From Xanthomonas citri pv. mangiferaeindicae (GTDB taxonomy: Bacteria > Pseudomonadota > Gammaproteobacteria > Xanthomonadales > Xanthomonadaceae), in NCBI GenBank assembly GCA_002240395.1, contig CP016836.1, positions 248,001 through 312,000 on the forward strand: DNA of 64,000 bases, given 5' to 3'. The notes under the pieces were generated by a model, which ran no database searches, had not been told where the DNA came from, and saw only the letters and a program-made list of their open reading frames with translations. Position numbers and translations under genes: made by a program. This document shows, piece by piece, positions 11,380 through 20,004 of this stretch; within the stretch, counting starts at the first letter, position 1, and every line of letters starts with the position of its first letter.

Positions 11380-12474
11380 ATGACCCGATCCGAAACGCGT
11401 CGACGGGTGACCCTGGCCGACATCGCACGCGCCTGTGGCGTGTCGCCGGCGACTGTCTCCTTGGTCCTCAGTGGCAGTCCGGTGGTCGCAGCCCAGACCC
11501 GACAACGCGTCGAAGCCGAGATCCGCCGCCAGGGCTATGTCTACAACCGCAGCGCGGCGAATCTGCGCCGGAAGATCTCTACCAGCGTCGCCTTGGTTGT
11601 CAATGACCTGTCGAACCCCTTCGTCGCGGAGTTTGCCGCTGGCGTGGACGAGGCACTGGCTGGCGCCGGCTGCGTGATGTTGCTGGGCAGCAGCGGCGAG
11701 TCGGTCGAGCGCCAACGCGCGGTGCTGGCATCGCTGATCGAGCATGGCCCTGCCGGCGTCATCCTGACGCCCGCCGATGGCACGCGCGCCGACGACCTGC
11801 GCCCCGTCGTCGGCCTGCACACGCCTTTGCTGTTGTTCAACCGCGAGGTTGCCGACGGCGACTGGGACTATCTGGGTGCCGACAACGCGACCGGTGCGCG
11901 CCTCGCGACCGAGCACCTGCTGGCCCAGGGCCACCGGCGCATCGCGTTCTTTGGCGGCAGCCGCACATCGAGTTCGTTCCGCCAGCGCACCGACGGCTAC
12001 CGCGCCGCGCTGGCGAAGGCCGGCGTCACGCTCGAACCGCAGTGGATCGTCGAGTGCCCGCCGACGCGGATCGCGGCGAGCCTGGCGACCGCGGCGCTGT
12101 TCGCGCGCGATCCGGCGCCGACCGCCGTGGTGGCCTACAACGACGGTGTGGCATTCGGCCTGATGATGGGCCTGCGTGCGCGCAACATCGCACCAGGCCG
12201 CGACTTCGCGATCACTGGCTTCGACGATACGCCCGAGGCCTGTGCCCAGGTGCCGACGCTGACGACACTGGCCACCGGCCCACGCGCGCTCGGACGCCAG
12301 GCGGTGGACATCGTGCTCGAGCGCGGGCGCGCACCCGATGCACCGCGACGCACGACGATCGCGCCGGTGCATCTGGTCGAGCGCGCCAGTTCGCTGACCT
12401 ACACGCATGCGCCTGACGGACAACGCGCCGGCACGGCGCGTCCTCGCACCCGCAATCGGAACCCCGCGGCATGA
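11380..12474 (+). CDS. LacI-family transcriptional regulator
   Basis: 364-aa regulator. The HTH lies at residues 10-30 (TLADIARACGVSPATVSLVL), followed by a hinge helix and a periplasmic-binding-protein-like sugar domain with VALVVNDLSNPFVAE, FNREV and ITGFDDTPEA. The C-terminal 30 residues are an Arg/Pro-rich tail outside the fold. Its stop overlaps the start of the GH92 gene (ATGA), so regulator and enzyme are co-translated. It probably represses the operon and the divergent receptor until a mannose-derived effector binds; the effector is inferred. Confidence 0.92.
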   Translation: MTRSETRRRVTLADIARACGVSPATVSLVLSGSPVVAAQTRQRVEAEIRRQGYVYNRSAANLRRKISTSVALVVNDLSNPFVAEFAAGVDEALAGAGCVMLLGSSGESVERQRAVLASLIEHGPAGVILTPADGTRADDLRPVVGLHTPLLLFNREVADGDWDYLGADNATGARLATEHLLAQGHRRIAFFGGSRTSSSFRQRTDGYRAALAKAGVTLEPQWIVECPPTRIAASLATAALFARDPAPTAVVAYNDGVAFGLMMGLRARNIAPGRDFAITGFDDTPEACAQVPTLTTLATGPRALGRQAVDIVLERGRAPDAPRRTTIAPVHLVERASSLTYTHAPDGQRAGTARPRTRNRNPAA

Positions 12475-15400
12475 CCCGACATCTTTCGACGCGCACGCTG
12501 CTGGCGTGCGCGCTTGCCGCCGCCTTCGTGCTCCCCACGCAGGCGCAAGATGCCTCGGGCTTCGCCAGCTCGTTCGAAACCGGAGATCCCCGACCCACGA
12601 CGGAGGCGACCGGCGCGCTCGCGGTGCGCGTGGGCGACGGTCCCGAAGCCCCTTATGCCGCACGGGCGGGCGCCGGCTACAGCGGCCTGCGGGCATTACG
12701 CTACGAGGCCGCCGCACCTGGTCGTCAGCGGCTGTTCGATGTGGATGTCGCCGTCGCGTCCGACACCGAACTGTCGTGGCTGGTGCTGCCGGAGATCGTC
12801 GACGGCAATACGGACGCATCGACGTGGGTCTCGCTGGATCTGCTGTTCGACGACGGCAGCCGGTTGTCGGCCCGCGATGCGCGCGACCAGCACGGTGTCC
12901 GGGTCGGCGCCGGTGCACAGGGCGCATCGAAGTCGCTGTATCCGCAGCAGTGGGCACGCAAGGCGGTGCGCCTGGGCGATGTGACCGGATTGCGCGGCCG
13001 GCGCGTGGTCGCGATCGAGCTCGACGTGCAACCGCCTGGCGGCGCTGTCGCACGTGGCTGGATCGACGACATCGCGCTGTCGCAGGTGTCGCAACAGACG
13101 CGGGCGCATCCCAGCGACTGGGTGTTGACCACGCGCGGCACCCAGTCCAACGGCCGGTTCTCGCGCGGCAACAACTTCCCGGCAACCGCGGTCCCGCACG
13201 GCTTCAATTTCTGGACGCCGGTGACCGATGCGGGCGTGCTGAACTGGCTCTATCGCTGGAACGAGCAGAACGACGCGGCCAACCGGCCGCGACTGCAGGC
13301 GCTGGCGCTCAGCCACCAGACCAGCCCCTGGATGGGCGACCGCCAGACCTTCCAGTTCATGCCCTCGCGCGATCGCGGCGTGCCCGAAGCGGACCGCCAA
13401 GCGCGTGCGCTGGCGTTCGACCGCAAGACCGAGATCGCACGGCCGCACCTGTATCAGGTGCGCTTCGACAACGGCATCGAGGCGGCCCTGGCACCGACCG
13501 ACCATGCGGCGGTGTTCGAGTTCGCCTTTCCCGGCGACGGCGATGCGAATCTGCTCTTCGACAACGTCGATGCGCGTGGCGGGCTGCAACTCGATGCCGC
13601 GACCGGGACACTGATCGGCTACACCGATGTGCGCAGCGGCCTGTCCACCGGCGCGACGCGCATGTTCGTGGTCGCCCGCTTCGATACGCCCTGGCGTGCC
13701 AGCGGCGCCCTCGACACCGGCCGACCGACTGGCTACGTCAAGTTCGACGTCGACGGCGCGCACACCGTGCGCATGTACGTCGCGACCTCGCTGATCTCGG
13801 TCGAACAGGCCTGGCACAACCTCGCATTGGAAATGGACGAGGGCGACACCGTCGCCAGCGTATCGGAGCGCGCCCGGGCCCGATGGGACGCGTTGCTGGG
13901 CCGCTTCGAGGTCGAAGGCGCCAGCGACGACCAGCGCACGACGCTCTACTCCAATCTGTATCGATTGTTCCTGTATCCCAACAGCGGCGCAGAGAATGCC
14001 GGCAACGCGACGCAGCCCGACTGGCGCTATGCCAGCCAGATGAGCAGCGCCGACGACAATGCCGAGGGCAACGCGCAGCGCACCTTCGCCCCGGTGCGCG
14101 ACGGCCGTATCGTGATCAACAACGGGCTGTGGGACACCTTCCGCACCGCGTGGCCGGCCTACGCGCTGTTTGCCTCCGACAACGCCGGCGCGCTCGTCGA
14201 TGGCTTTCTCGAGCAGTACCGCGCCGGCGGCTGGCTGGCACGCTGGTCCTCGCCCGGCTACGCCGACCTGATGGTCGGCACCAGCACCGATGTCGCCTTC
14301 GCCGATGCCTGGCGCAAGGGCGTGACAGACTTCGATCCGGTGCTGGCCTACGAGGCCGCGCTCAAGAATGCGACCGTGGTCCCGCCCAGCCGGCACGTCG
14401 GCCGCAAGGGCATGGCCGAGGCGACCTTCCGCGGCTACGTCGACACCCGCGTGCCCGAGGGCATGTCGTGGACGATGGAGGGGGCGCTCAACGACTTCGG
14501 CATTGCCGGCATGGCGCAGGCACTGGCCGAGCGCGCCGATACGCCGCAGGCCCGCCGCCGCTACGACGAGGAGGCCGCGTACTTCCGCTACCGCGCGGCC
14601 GCCTATGCGCACCTGTTCGACCGGCAGGCCGGGTTCTTCCAGGGCCGCGATGCCGGCGGTGCTTGGCGCGTGCCATCGGCGCAGTACGACCCGCGCGTCT
14701 GGGGCCACGACTACACCGAATCCAACGGCTGGACATTCGCGTTCACCGCGCCGCATGACGGCAATGGCCTGGCCGCCCTCTACGGCGGCCGCGAAGCGCT
14801 TGCGGCCAAGCTCGATGCGTTCTTCGCCACGCCAGAGACCGCGGACCCGACCTTGGTCGGTTCCTACGGCGGCGTGATCCACGAGATGACCGAGGCACGC
14901 GACGTGCGCCTGGGCATGTATGCGCACAGCAACCAGCCGGCGCACCACATCCCGTGGATGTATCTCTATGCCGGGCAACCGTGGAAGACCCAGCGCATTG
15001 TGCGCGAGGTGCTGGCGCGGCTGTATCTGGGCAGCGAGATCGGCCAGGGCTATCCGGGAGACGAGGACAACGGCGAGATGTCGGCCTGGTATCTGTTCGC
15101 CTCGCTCGGCCTGTACCCACTGCGCATGGGCGCGCCCGAGTATGTGATCGGTTCGCCGCTGTTCGACCGCGCCCGCGTGCAACTGGGCGAAGGCCGGACG
15201 CTGGAGGTCCGCGCGATCAACAACGCCCCGGACCATGTCTACGTGCAATCGCTAACCGTCAACGGTCGGCCCTGGCATCGCACGTGGATCCCGCATGAGG
15301 TCATCGCGGCCGGCGCCACGCTGGAATTCCGCATGGGGCCCGAGCCCTCGACCTGGGGCAGCCGGCCGGAAGACGCGCCGCCCTCGCTGACGCCCGATGG

Positions 15401-15833
15401 CCAGGCGCCGACGACGCTGGCCGACTTGGCGGTCGCGGGCGCGCGCGCCACGGTGGCCGGCGACGAGGCAGCGGTTCTGATCGACGACGCTGCCGCCAGC
15501 GGCCTTTGGCTGCGTGGCGACGACACCGCGGTTGAAATCGCGCTGCCGCAGCCCGGCCGCGCGCACTTCTACACGCTGACCTCGGGCGAACGCACGATCC
15601 GGGACGCCGACTGGACGCTCGAAGGACGTCGCGGCAACGGCCCGTGGCGCACGATCGATACCCGCCGGGCGCAGACCTTCGAGTGGGCGCGCCAGACGCG
15701 CCCGTTCCGCATCGACACGCCGGGCGACTTCGACACCTATCGCGTGCGCTTCTCGGCACCCGGCCGCCTGCAGTTGGCGGAACTCGAACTGCTCGCCCCC
15801 TTTAACCCCGTCCCGCTGGAGACCCACCGATGA
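12471..15833 (+). CDS. Secreted GH92 alpha-mannosidase-family protein
   Basis: 1120-aa protein with a signal peptide (cleavage near TQAQ). The region to about residue 220 resembles a carbohydrate-binding module. The GH92 catalytic region at about 225-935 has RFSRGNNFPATAVPHGF and the calcium-dependent catalytic strand GYPGDEDNGEMSAWY with Asp864 and Asp866. A discoidin-like beta domain closes it. The usual catalytic acid motif HGNEPSHH reads HSNQPAHH here, with Gln822 in place of Glu. That exchange is known from a GH92 enzyme that removes mannose-1-phosphate caps from glycans. Exo-acting retrieval of mannose is the family role; the exact linkage is uncertain. Start and stop overlap both neighbours (ATGA). 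Confidence 0.88.
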   Translation: MTRHLSTRTLLACALAAAFVLPTQAQDASGFASSFETGDPRPTTEATGALAVRVGDGPEAPYAARAGAGYSGLRALRYEAAAPGRQRLFDVDVAVASDTELSWLVLPEIVDGNTDASTWVSLDLLFDDGSRLSARDARDQHGVRVGAGAQGASKSLYPQQWARKAVRLGDVTGLRGRRVVAIELDVQPPGGAVARGWIDDIALSQVSQQTRAHPSDWVLTTRGTQSNGRFSRGNNFPATAVPHGFNFWTPVTDAGVLNWLYRWNEQNDAANRPRLQALALSHQTSPWMGDRQTFQFMPSRDRGVPEADRQARALAFDRKTEIARPHLYQVRFDNGIEAALAPTDHAAVFEFAFPGDGDANLLFDNVDARGGLQLDAATGTLIGYTDVRSGLSTGATRMFVVARFDTPWRASGALDTGRPTGYVKFDVDGAHTVRMYVATSLISVEQAWHNLALEMDEGDTVASVSERARARWDALLGRFEVEGASDDQRTTLYSNLYRLFLYPNSGAENAGNATQPDWRYASQMSSADDNAEGNAQRTFAPVRDGRIVINNGLWDTFRTAWPAYALFASDNAGALVDGFLEQYRAGGWLARWSSPGYADLMVGTSTDVAFADAWRKGVTDFDPVLAYEAALKNATVVPPSRHVGRKGMAEATFRGYVDTRVPEGMSWTMEGALNDFGIAGMAQALAERADTPQARRRYDEEAAYFRYRAAAYAHLFDRQAGFFQGRDAGGAWRVPSAQYDPRVWGHDYTESNGWTFAFTAPHDGNGLAALYGGREALAAKLDAFFATPETADPTLVGSYGGVIHEMTEARDVRLGMYAHSNQPAHHIPWMYLYAGQPWKTQRIVREVLARLYLGSEIGQGYPGDEDNGEMSAWYLFASLGLYPLRMGAPEYVIGSPLFDRARVQLGEGRTLEVRAINNAPDHVYVQSLTVNGRPWHRTWIPHEVIAAGATLEFRMGPEPSTWGSRPEDAPPSLTPDGQAPTTLADLAVAGARATVAGDEAAVLIDDAAASGLWLRGDDTAVEIALPQPGRAHFYTLTSGERTIRDADWTLEGRRGNGPWRTIDTRRAQTFEWARQTRPFRIDTPGDFDTYRVRFSAPGRLQLAELELLAPFNPVPLETHR

Positions 15834-16528
15834 CCCGCCTTGCCCGTCTGCTTCCGCTGCTGTGCCTGCTGCCGCTCACCACGGCGGCGGCGACGGAGAC
15901 CACGATCGAGCGCGACGGCGTGACACTTGTCTACCGCGACGCTGCCGATGCGCTCGATACCGGCATGCGCGAACGCATCGTCGACACGTTCTTCTCGACC
16001 TACGCGCGCCAGCGTGCGGACTTCAATCCCGCAGCGGCCGACGCTGTCGACATCATCATCGACCCCGACTACGACGGCGTCGCCTTCGTCGACAACAAGG
16101 GCCGCGCGACGATGACCATCAATCCGGCCTGGCTCGTCGAGCGCCCTGGCGATGTCGACCTGGTGACCCACGAGGCCATGCACATCGTCCAGGCCTATCC
16201 CGGCTACGGCGACGGTGCGCCGGTGTGGCTGACCGAGGGGATCGCCGATTACGCCCGCGACCGCTACGGCCTCGACAACGCCGCCAGTGGCTGGGCCCTG
16301 CCCGAAGCCGTCGCCGACGACCACCGGTACGACACCGGCTACCGGGTCAGCGGCGCGTTCCTCAAATGGGCCGATACGGCGCACCCTGGCCTGGTGCGCA
16401 AGCTCGATGCCGCGCTTCGAGCGGGCGCCTACACCCCGGACACCTGGGCCGCGCTGACGGGCGAGACGGTCGACGCGAGCTGGGCCCGCTATGCGCAGGC
16501 ACGCGCCGGCGGCCACAACGGCCAGTAG
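15830..16528 (+). CDS. Secreted basic secretory protein (BSP)-family metalloprotease
   Basis: 232-aa protein with a signal peptide (MTRLARLLPLL, cleavage near TTAAA). The core has DIIIDPDYDGVAFV, then THEAMHIVQAYPGYG (HExxH at 114-118) and APVWLTEGIADYARDRYG, the pattern of the BSP family (PF04450 type). It is predicted to be a zinc peptidase acting outside the cytoplasm. The ATG overlaps the GH92 stop, so glycosidase and protease are made together, which suggests joint attack on glycoproteins. No enzymatic data exist for close bacterial members that I can name. Confidence 0.8.
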   Translation: MTRLARLLPLLCLLPLTTAAATETTIERDGVTLVYRDAADALDTGMRERIVDTFFSTYARQRADFNPAAADAVDIIIDPDYDGVAFVDNKGRATMTINPAWLVERPGDVDLVTHEAMHIVQAYPGYGDGAPVWLTEGIADYARDRYGLDNAASGWALPEAVADDHRYDTGYRVSGAFLKWADTAHPGLVRKLDAALRAGAYTPDTWAALTGETVDASWARYAQARAGGHNGQ

Positions 16529-16644
16529 TCGCGCCGCACGCTCCCGATGACGACGCGGGACCCGGCGACGCGCTCGACGCGCCCGATTTGCAGAATGATG
16601 CGTGATGCGCGATGCTTGATACAGTCCGTTCTGGAGCGCCGACC

Positions 16645-16875
16645 ATGCGCACGACCCTTTCGCTCGACGACGATGTGCTCGCCGCGGCCCGCGCGTTGGC
16701 GCAAGCACAGGGCCGCAGCCTCGGTGAGGTGGTCTCCGACTTGGTCCGCAAGGGCCTGACGCCCGCCACGCCACCGCCGCGTTATCGCAACGGGATTCCA
16801 CTGCTTCCGGCCCGGCCTGGCGTGGAGCGGGCGACGCTCGAGCTGGTGAACCGGCTGCGCGACGAGGCCCCATGA
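16645..16875 (+). CDS. VapB-type antitoxin
   Basis: 76-aa protein beginning MRTTLSLDDDVLAAARALA, a ribbon-helix-helix DNA-binding motif, then a Pro-rich linker and a C-terminal tail (LLPARPGV) that would wrap around the toxin. I chose the ATG at 16645, since upstream codons add nothing family-like. Its stop overlaps the toxin start (ATGA), the usual order of antitoxin first. It is expected to neutralise VapC and repress its own promoter in the 116-bp gap upstream. Confidence 0.82.
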   Translation: MRTTLSLDDDVLAAARALAQAQGRSLGEVVSDLVRKGLTPATPPPRYRNGIPLLPARPGVERATLELVNRLRDEAP

Positions 16876-17360
16876 CAGGGGCCCGCTATCGGGTGGCGGA
16901 GCGCGCGCCCGGCTGGCCGCCGGGTGCGCCCGTCCATCTGCTCGACGTCAACGTGCTGCTGGCGTTGCTCGACCCCCTCCACTCGCACCACGACCGCGCC
17001 CACGACTGGTTCGCACGTGAAGGCGCGCAAGGCTGGGCTTCCTGCCCGATCACCCAAAACGGTGCGCTGCGGATCCTGTCCAATCCGCGCTATTCGAACC
17101 CGGCCGACTCGGTCGTCGAGGCGGCGCAGGTCTTGGCTGGCCTGTGCGCGCATCCCGGGCACCGGTTCTGGTCCGATGCGCTGAGCCTGCTCGACGCGCA
17201 GCACGTCGCGCATGATCGGCTGCTGACCTCGGGCCAGGTCACCGATACCTATCTGCTGGCGCTCGCCGTCCAGATGGGCGGGCGCCTGGCCAGCTTCGAT
17301 CGCCGCCTGGTGGTCGACGCGGTCCGCGGTGGCGCGCAGGCGCTGCACCTGCTGCCCTGA
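16872..17360 (+). CDS. VapC-type PIN-domain toxin
   Basis: 162-aa PIN-domain ribonuclease. Acidic active-site residues are Asp25 in LLDVNVLLALL, the Asp of VTDTYLLALA and the Asp of ASFDRRL. ITQNGALRILSNPRY is typical of the TA-linked subgroup. The first 20 residues extend beyond most VapC proteins; an internal GTG at 16893 is an alternative start, but the ATGA overlap with the antitoxin favours 16872. Substrate RNA unknown. It ends 20 bp from the converging gor stop. Confidence 0.82.
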   Translation: MTGARYRVAERAPGWPPGAPVHLLDVNVLLALLDPLHSHHDRAHDWFAREGAQGWASCPITQNGALRILSNPRYSNPADSVVEAAQVLAGLCAHPGHRFWSDALSLLDAQHVAHDRLLTSGQVTDTYLLALAVQMGGRLASFDRRLVVDAVRGGAQALHLLP

Positions 17361-17380
17361 GCGAGCCGAGCTGCGACAGG

Positions 17381-18760
17381 TCAGCGCATCAGCACCACTT
17401 CCTCCGCGCTGGTGGGGTGGATGGCGACGGTGTCGTGGAAGTCGTCCAGCGTGGCGCCCATCTTCAGTGCGACGGCAAAGCCCTGCAGAATCTCGTCGGC
17501 AGCGTCGCCGAGCAGGTGCAGGCCGACCACGCGCCGCGCCTCGCCCACGCAGATCAACTTGAACAGGCTGCACTGCGAGGTATCGGCCAGCGCCTCGATC
17601 ATGGGGCGGAAGCGGCTGGTGTACACGTGCACGTCGTCGCCATGTCGCTCGCGCGCCTGCGCCTCGGTCAGACCGACCATCGCCAGCGGCGGGTGCGAGA
17701 AAATCGCGCTGGGCACGTTCTCCGCGTCGAGGCGCGCATCGGGCCGACCGCCGAACAGACGGTCGCACAACCGGCGCGCGGCCGCGATCGCGACCGGCGT
17801 GAGCGCCGGACCGCAGCCGCAGATATCGCCGACCGCATGCACGCCGGGCGCAGGCGTGTCCTGAAACGCATCGACCTGCAGATGACCCTGGGGGTCAGGC
17901 GCGATGCCGACGCGCTCCAGGCCCAGGTCGTCGGTGTTGGGGCGCCGCCCGGTCGCGAACAGCACCTGGTCGTAGTCCGCGAGCCGCTGGCCGCCATCGG
18001 TCTGGATCGCGATCCGCCCGTCGGCCTGCCGATGCAGCGCCTGCGAGGCCATGCCCAGATGCAGCACGATCCCCTGCTGGGTGTAGTTGTCCTGCAACTG
18101 CGCGACCAGTTCGGGCTCGGCCTGGCGCAACAACCGGCCGTCGCGTACGACCAGATCCACCTGACTGCCCAGGGCCTGCAGCACACCGGCCAACTCGACC
18201 GCGACGTAGCCGCCACCCACGATCGCCACGCGCGGCGGCGCCTGCGTCCAGTGGAAGAAATCGTCCGACACCACGCCCAGCGACGCGCCAGGAATCTGCG
18301 GCACGATCGGACGCGATCCGGTCGCGAGCACGATGTGCGGCGCGCGCAGCAAGGCGCCATCGGCCGTCTCCACCGCGCCCTCCCCCGCCAGCCGGCCGCG
18401 CGTGGGAAGCAACAGCACACCGTCACGATCGAGCCGCCGGCGATAGCTGGCATGGATCCCGTGGATGTAGCGCTGACGATCGGTCAAAAAGCAGGGCCAG
18501 TCGAACGCGGCACGGCCGTCGCGCGGCAAGTCGTATCCAAGTCGCGCGGCGTGGCCGATGCGCAAGCCCAGGTCGGCAGCCAGCCACATCGCCTTCTTGG
18601 GCACACAGCCGACGTTGACGCAGGTGCCGCCGAGGTCGCCCGGCTCGAGCAGTGCAACACGCCGGCCGTACTCGGCGGCTCGGAACGCCGCAGCCAGTCC
18701 GCCCGAGCCGCCGCCAACGACGATCAGGTCGAACGCCAGCGCATCGCCGGCCGTGCTCAT
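17381..18760 (-). CDS. gor: Glutathione-disulfide reductase
   Basis: 459-aa FAD flavoenzyme that reduces GSSG with NADPH in the cytoplasm. FAD fold VVGGGSGGLAAAFRAAEYG, redox disulfide Cys47/Cys52 in GGTCVNVGCVPKK, NAD(P) fold IVGGGYVAVELAGVL, second FAD motif VHAVGDI, and C-terminal AIHPTSAEEVV with the catalytic His-Glu pair. The last motif separates it from dihydrolipoamide and mercuric reductases. The ATG overlaps the stop of the DadA-like gene (ATGA), making it third in the chain DUF418, DadA-like, Gor. Confidence 0.92.
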   Translation of the reverse strand: MSTAGDALAFDLIVVGGGSGGLAAAFRAAEYGRRVALLEPGDLGGTCVNVGCVPKKAMWLAADLGLRIGHAARLGYDLPRDGRAAFDWPCFLTDRQRYIHGIHASYRRRLDRDGVLLLPTRGRLAGEGAVETADGALLRAPHIVLATGSRPIVPQIPGASLGVVSDDFFHWTQAPPRVAIVGGGYVAVELAGVLQALGSQVDLVVRDGRLLRQAEPELVAQLQDNYTQQGIVLHLGMASQALHRQADGRIAIQTDGGQRLADYDQVLFATGRRPNTDDLGLERVGIAPDPQGHLQVDAFQDTPAPGVHAVGDICGCGPALTPVAIAAARRLCDRLFGGRPDARLDAENVPSAIFSHPPLAMVGLTEAQARERHGDDVHVYTSRFRPMIEALADTSQCSLFKLICVGEARRVVGLHLLGDAADEILQGFAVALKMGATLDDFHDTVAIHPTSAEEVVLMR

Positions 18761-20004
18761 GCGAACCTCGCCGGCGCGAAGGGGGCCGGATCGAATCCGG
18801 GCGGCGTTCCGCAGATCAAATCGCGGATCAGGTGGGCAGTGGCGACACTCATGCTGATACCGAGCATGCCATGCCCGGTCGCCATCCAGATGTGACGATG
18901 CGCCGGCGCTGCACCGATCAGCGGCAGGTCGTCGACACACACCGGGCGCAAGCCGGTCCACGTGTCCTGGCGCCGGGGCGCCGCCGGCAGATGCAGATAC
19001 TCGCCGGCCGCCTGTTCGATCGCATCGATCCGCACACGGTTGAGGCTGCGGTCGTAGCCGGCGAACTCCATCGTGCCGCCCAGCCGCAGGCCGGCGTCCC
19101 AGACCGTCACGAACACGCTGCGCTCGTGCAGCACCATCGAACGCTGCGGCGCAGACGCCGGACGTGCGTACGTCATCGAGTAGCCCTTGCCCGGCTGCAC
19201 CGGCACCCGCAATCGCAGCCCACGCGCGACGCCGGGCGACCAGGCCCCGGCAGCCAGCAATAGATCGCGGCCCACGAAGTCGCCGCGCGAGGTCGCCACA
19301 TGCACGCCCTCGCGGGTCTCTTCGGCCGACAGCACCTCGCACTGTTCTTCCAGCGTGCCGCCCGCCGCGCGGAACGCCGCAGCCATTCCCGCGACATAGA
19401 CATCGGGCCGCAGGCGCGCGTCGCCCGGAAAACGCACAACGCCGGCAACGCCTTCGCGCAGCGCCGGTTCCTCGCGCAGCGCGCGCGGGCCGTCGATCTG
19501 GTCCAGCGTCAGACCCAGCTCGCGCAGCATGCGCGCCTCGTCCTCGAAGGCGTCGAATTGCGCGCGGTCGCGGTAGACGTAGTCGATGCCAGTCGCCGCG
19601 AACTCGCATTCGATGCCGTGGTCGGCGAGCCATGCCGGGAACGCCGCGCGCGATGCCTGCAGGATCGCCGCCCGCGCGCGCGTGGCGTGCTGCCAGTCGC
19701 GGCGGTTGCAGCGCAGTGCGAACCCTGCGAGCCAAGCCCACAGCGCGGGATCGAAACGCGGTGCGATGCGCAGCGGCGCATCGCTGGCGAACATCCAGCG
19801 CAATGCACGCGCGATCGCACCTGGCGCCGCCAATGGTGCGGCATGGCTGGGGGTGATGGTGCCGCAATTGCCGTGCGAGCTGCCGCAGCCTGCGGTGCCT
19901 GCCTCGAGCACCCGCACCCGGCGCCCGGCCTCGACCAGCGCCAGCCCGCAGGCGAGGCCGACCGCGCCGCCGCCGACGATCAGCACGTCGTCGCGCGGGC
20001 TCAT
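18757..20004 (-). CDS. DadA-like FAD-dependent amino-acid dehydrogenase
   Basis: 415-aa flavoprotein. N-terminal FAD fold VLIVGGGAVGLACGLALVEAGRRV; a DAO fold follows with GSSHGNCGTITPSHAAPL, PVQPGKGYSM and TGLRPVCVDDLPLIG, then GHGMLGISMS. Layout and length resemble D-amino-acid dehydrogenase small subunits, but substrate is not fixed by the sequence. I chose the ATG at 20004 (MSPRDDV), which overlaps the DUF418 gene stop; an upstream in-frame start would intrude into that gene. Coupled to gor, perhaps because oxidation here burdens the thiol pool (inference). Confidence 0.82.
   Translation of the reverse strand: MSPRDDVLIVGGGAVGLACGLALVEAGRRVRVLEAGTAGCGSSHGNCGTITPSHAAPLAAPGAIARALRWMFASDAPLRIAPRFDPALWAWLAGFALRCNRRDWQHATRARAAILQASRAAFPAWLADHGIECEFAATGIDYVYRDRAQFDAFEDEARMLRELGLTLDQIDGPRALREEPALREGVAGVVRFPGDARLRPDVYVAGMAAAFRAAGGTLEEQCEVLSAEETREGVHVATSRGDFVGRDLLLAAGAWSPGVARGLRLRVPVQPGKGYSMTYARPASAPQRSMVLHERSVFVTVWDAGLRLGGTMEFAGYDRSLNRVRIDAIEQAAGEYLHLPAAPRRQDTWTGLRPVCVDDLPLIGAAPAHRHIWMATGHGMLGISMSVATAHLIRDLICGTPPGFDPAPFAPARFA

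Noticed and set aside
12696..15248. 850-codon minus-strand frame opposite the GH92 gene
   Set aside because: Composition is that of reverse-complemented high-GC coding DNA, with no domain.
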